Below, one piece after another: positions 63,594 through 64,000 of a stretch of 64,000 nt of DNA (the stretch's first letter is position 1; each line of letters opens with the position of its first letter). The translations under genes and the position numbers were made by a program. The notes under the pieces are model-generated. The model saw nothing but the letters and a program-made list of their open reading frames with translations, searched no databases and was not told the DNA's origin. The stretch spans positions 62,001-126,000 of the forward strand of contig CAKUYY010000002.1 in NCBI GenBank assembly GCA_934717555.1, given 5' to 3'. This stretch comes from an uncultured Clostridium sp. GTDB taxonomy: Bacteria; Bacillota; Clostridia; Oscillospirales; Acutalibacteraceae.

Positions 63594-64000
63594 ATGTTAA
63601 AAGGGCTCAGTCCTTTGGAAATGGCTTTATTAGGTACCGGATTTACCTTTTTGATGACAGCGGTGGGTGCCGCTACGGTTTTTTTTGTAAAGGATCGGGT
63701 GAATCCTAAAACGCAACATGCATTTTTAGGATTTGCGGCAGGCGTTATGATTGCCGCGTCGGTTTGGTCGTTGCTGATCCCTGCGATTGAGATGGCTCAG
63801 GAACAAGGAACCATTGGATGGCTTCCTGCGGCAGGAGGATTTTTATTAGGCGGCCTCTTTTTGTTTGTATTGGATAAATTGCTTCCCCACCTTCACCCGG
63901 GATCAAAAAATCCGGAAGGGATGACTAGTTCCCTAAGGCGTACCACCATGCTGGTTTTTGCGGTAACATTGCATAATATACCGGAAGGAATGGCGGTAGG
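63594..64000 (+). CDS. ZIP family metal transporter (3' end outside window)
   Basis: The first 135 or so residues of a divalent metal ion importer of the ZIP family, with membrane helices at the start (ALLGTGFTFLMTAVGAATVFF and HAFLGFAAGVMIAASVWSLLIPAIEMA) and the conserved metal-site motif TLHNIPEGMAV at the edge of the window. A histidine-containing loop (LLPHLHPG) is typical. It probably imports zinc or manganese; the latter would suit a cell with a manganese-type CotJC, but that is speculation. ATG at 63594 follows GGGAGGG. Confidence 0.9.
   Translation, partial: MLKGLSPLEMALLGTGFTFLMTAVGAATVFFVKDRVNPKTQHAFLGFAAGVMIAASVWSLLIPAIEMAQEQGTIGWLPAAGGFLLGGLFLFVLDKLLPHLHPGSKNPEGMTSSLRRTTMLVFAVTLHNIPEGMAV

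Overview
The window looks like chromosome of a low-to-mid GC, endospore-forming Bacillota, most likely a gut-type member of Clostridia. The evidence is the cotJABC spore-coat operon, NrdR, SecD and SecF as separate overlapping genes, VanW and VanZ proteins, AGCS sodium:alanine symporters, DUF421/DUF4363 genes, strong AGGAGG ribosome binding sites, frequent TTG and GTG starts, and long perfect-stem terminators at the end of almost every transcription unit. Placement below class is inference.

Layout. 1-7.1 kb: end of a Sir2 deacetylase, a badly frameshifted FUSC-family pseudogene, a cupin, a FAD oxidoreductase with a Rieske domain, a YhgE/Pip membrane protein and a small ORF. 7.2-12 kb: TetR regulator, then a hydrolase/acyltransferase/DUF6320 operon and a DUF4253-like protein. 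12-26.4 kb: AGCS symporter, flippase/GT2/flippase operon, EFR1 flavodoxin-ferredoxin, VanZ, MGDG-synthase-like glycosyltransferase, ABC exporter, VanW protein, second AGCS symporter, CAT-like acetyltransferase and tRNA-Ser(GGA). 26.5-43.3 kb: asnS, an aminotransferase, secD-secF behind a structured leader RNA, a TIM-barrel protein, nrdR, DUF421/DUF4363, DUF1846, cyclophilin, flavodoxin, several small membrane or zinc-ribbon proteins, CpXC, AIM24 and nagB.

43.5-57 kb holds the main discovery. cotJA and cotJB are intact, but cotJC (manganese-catalase-like spore coat protein) is cut after codon 62. Its remaining 143 codons lie 12.4 kb downstream on the same strand. Both break points carry the hexamer TAGGTA, and joining them restores one uninterrupted 205-codon frame. 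The intervening DNA encodes a large serine recombinase with a small upstream ORF, a FUSC exporter with a MarR regulator, a DUF1801 protein, and an operon of hsdM, hsdS, a TIR-like (PF10137-type) protein, hsdR and a protein with HhH-like and PD-(D/E)xK-like motifs. This is the architecture expected of a skin-like element that would have to leave a sporulation gene precisely in the mother cell, here carrying a defence island. Excision itself is inferred, not seen.

57-64 kb: two tandem paralogous lipoproteins, class II fructose-bisphosphate aldolase, an HtrA-type protease, a DUF1540 protein and the start of a ZIP metal transporter that runs off the window.
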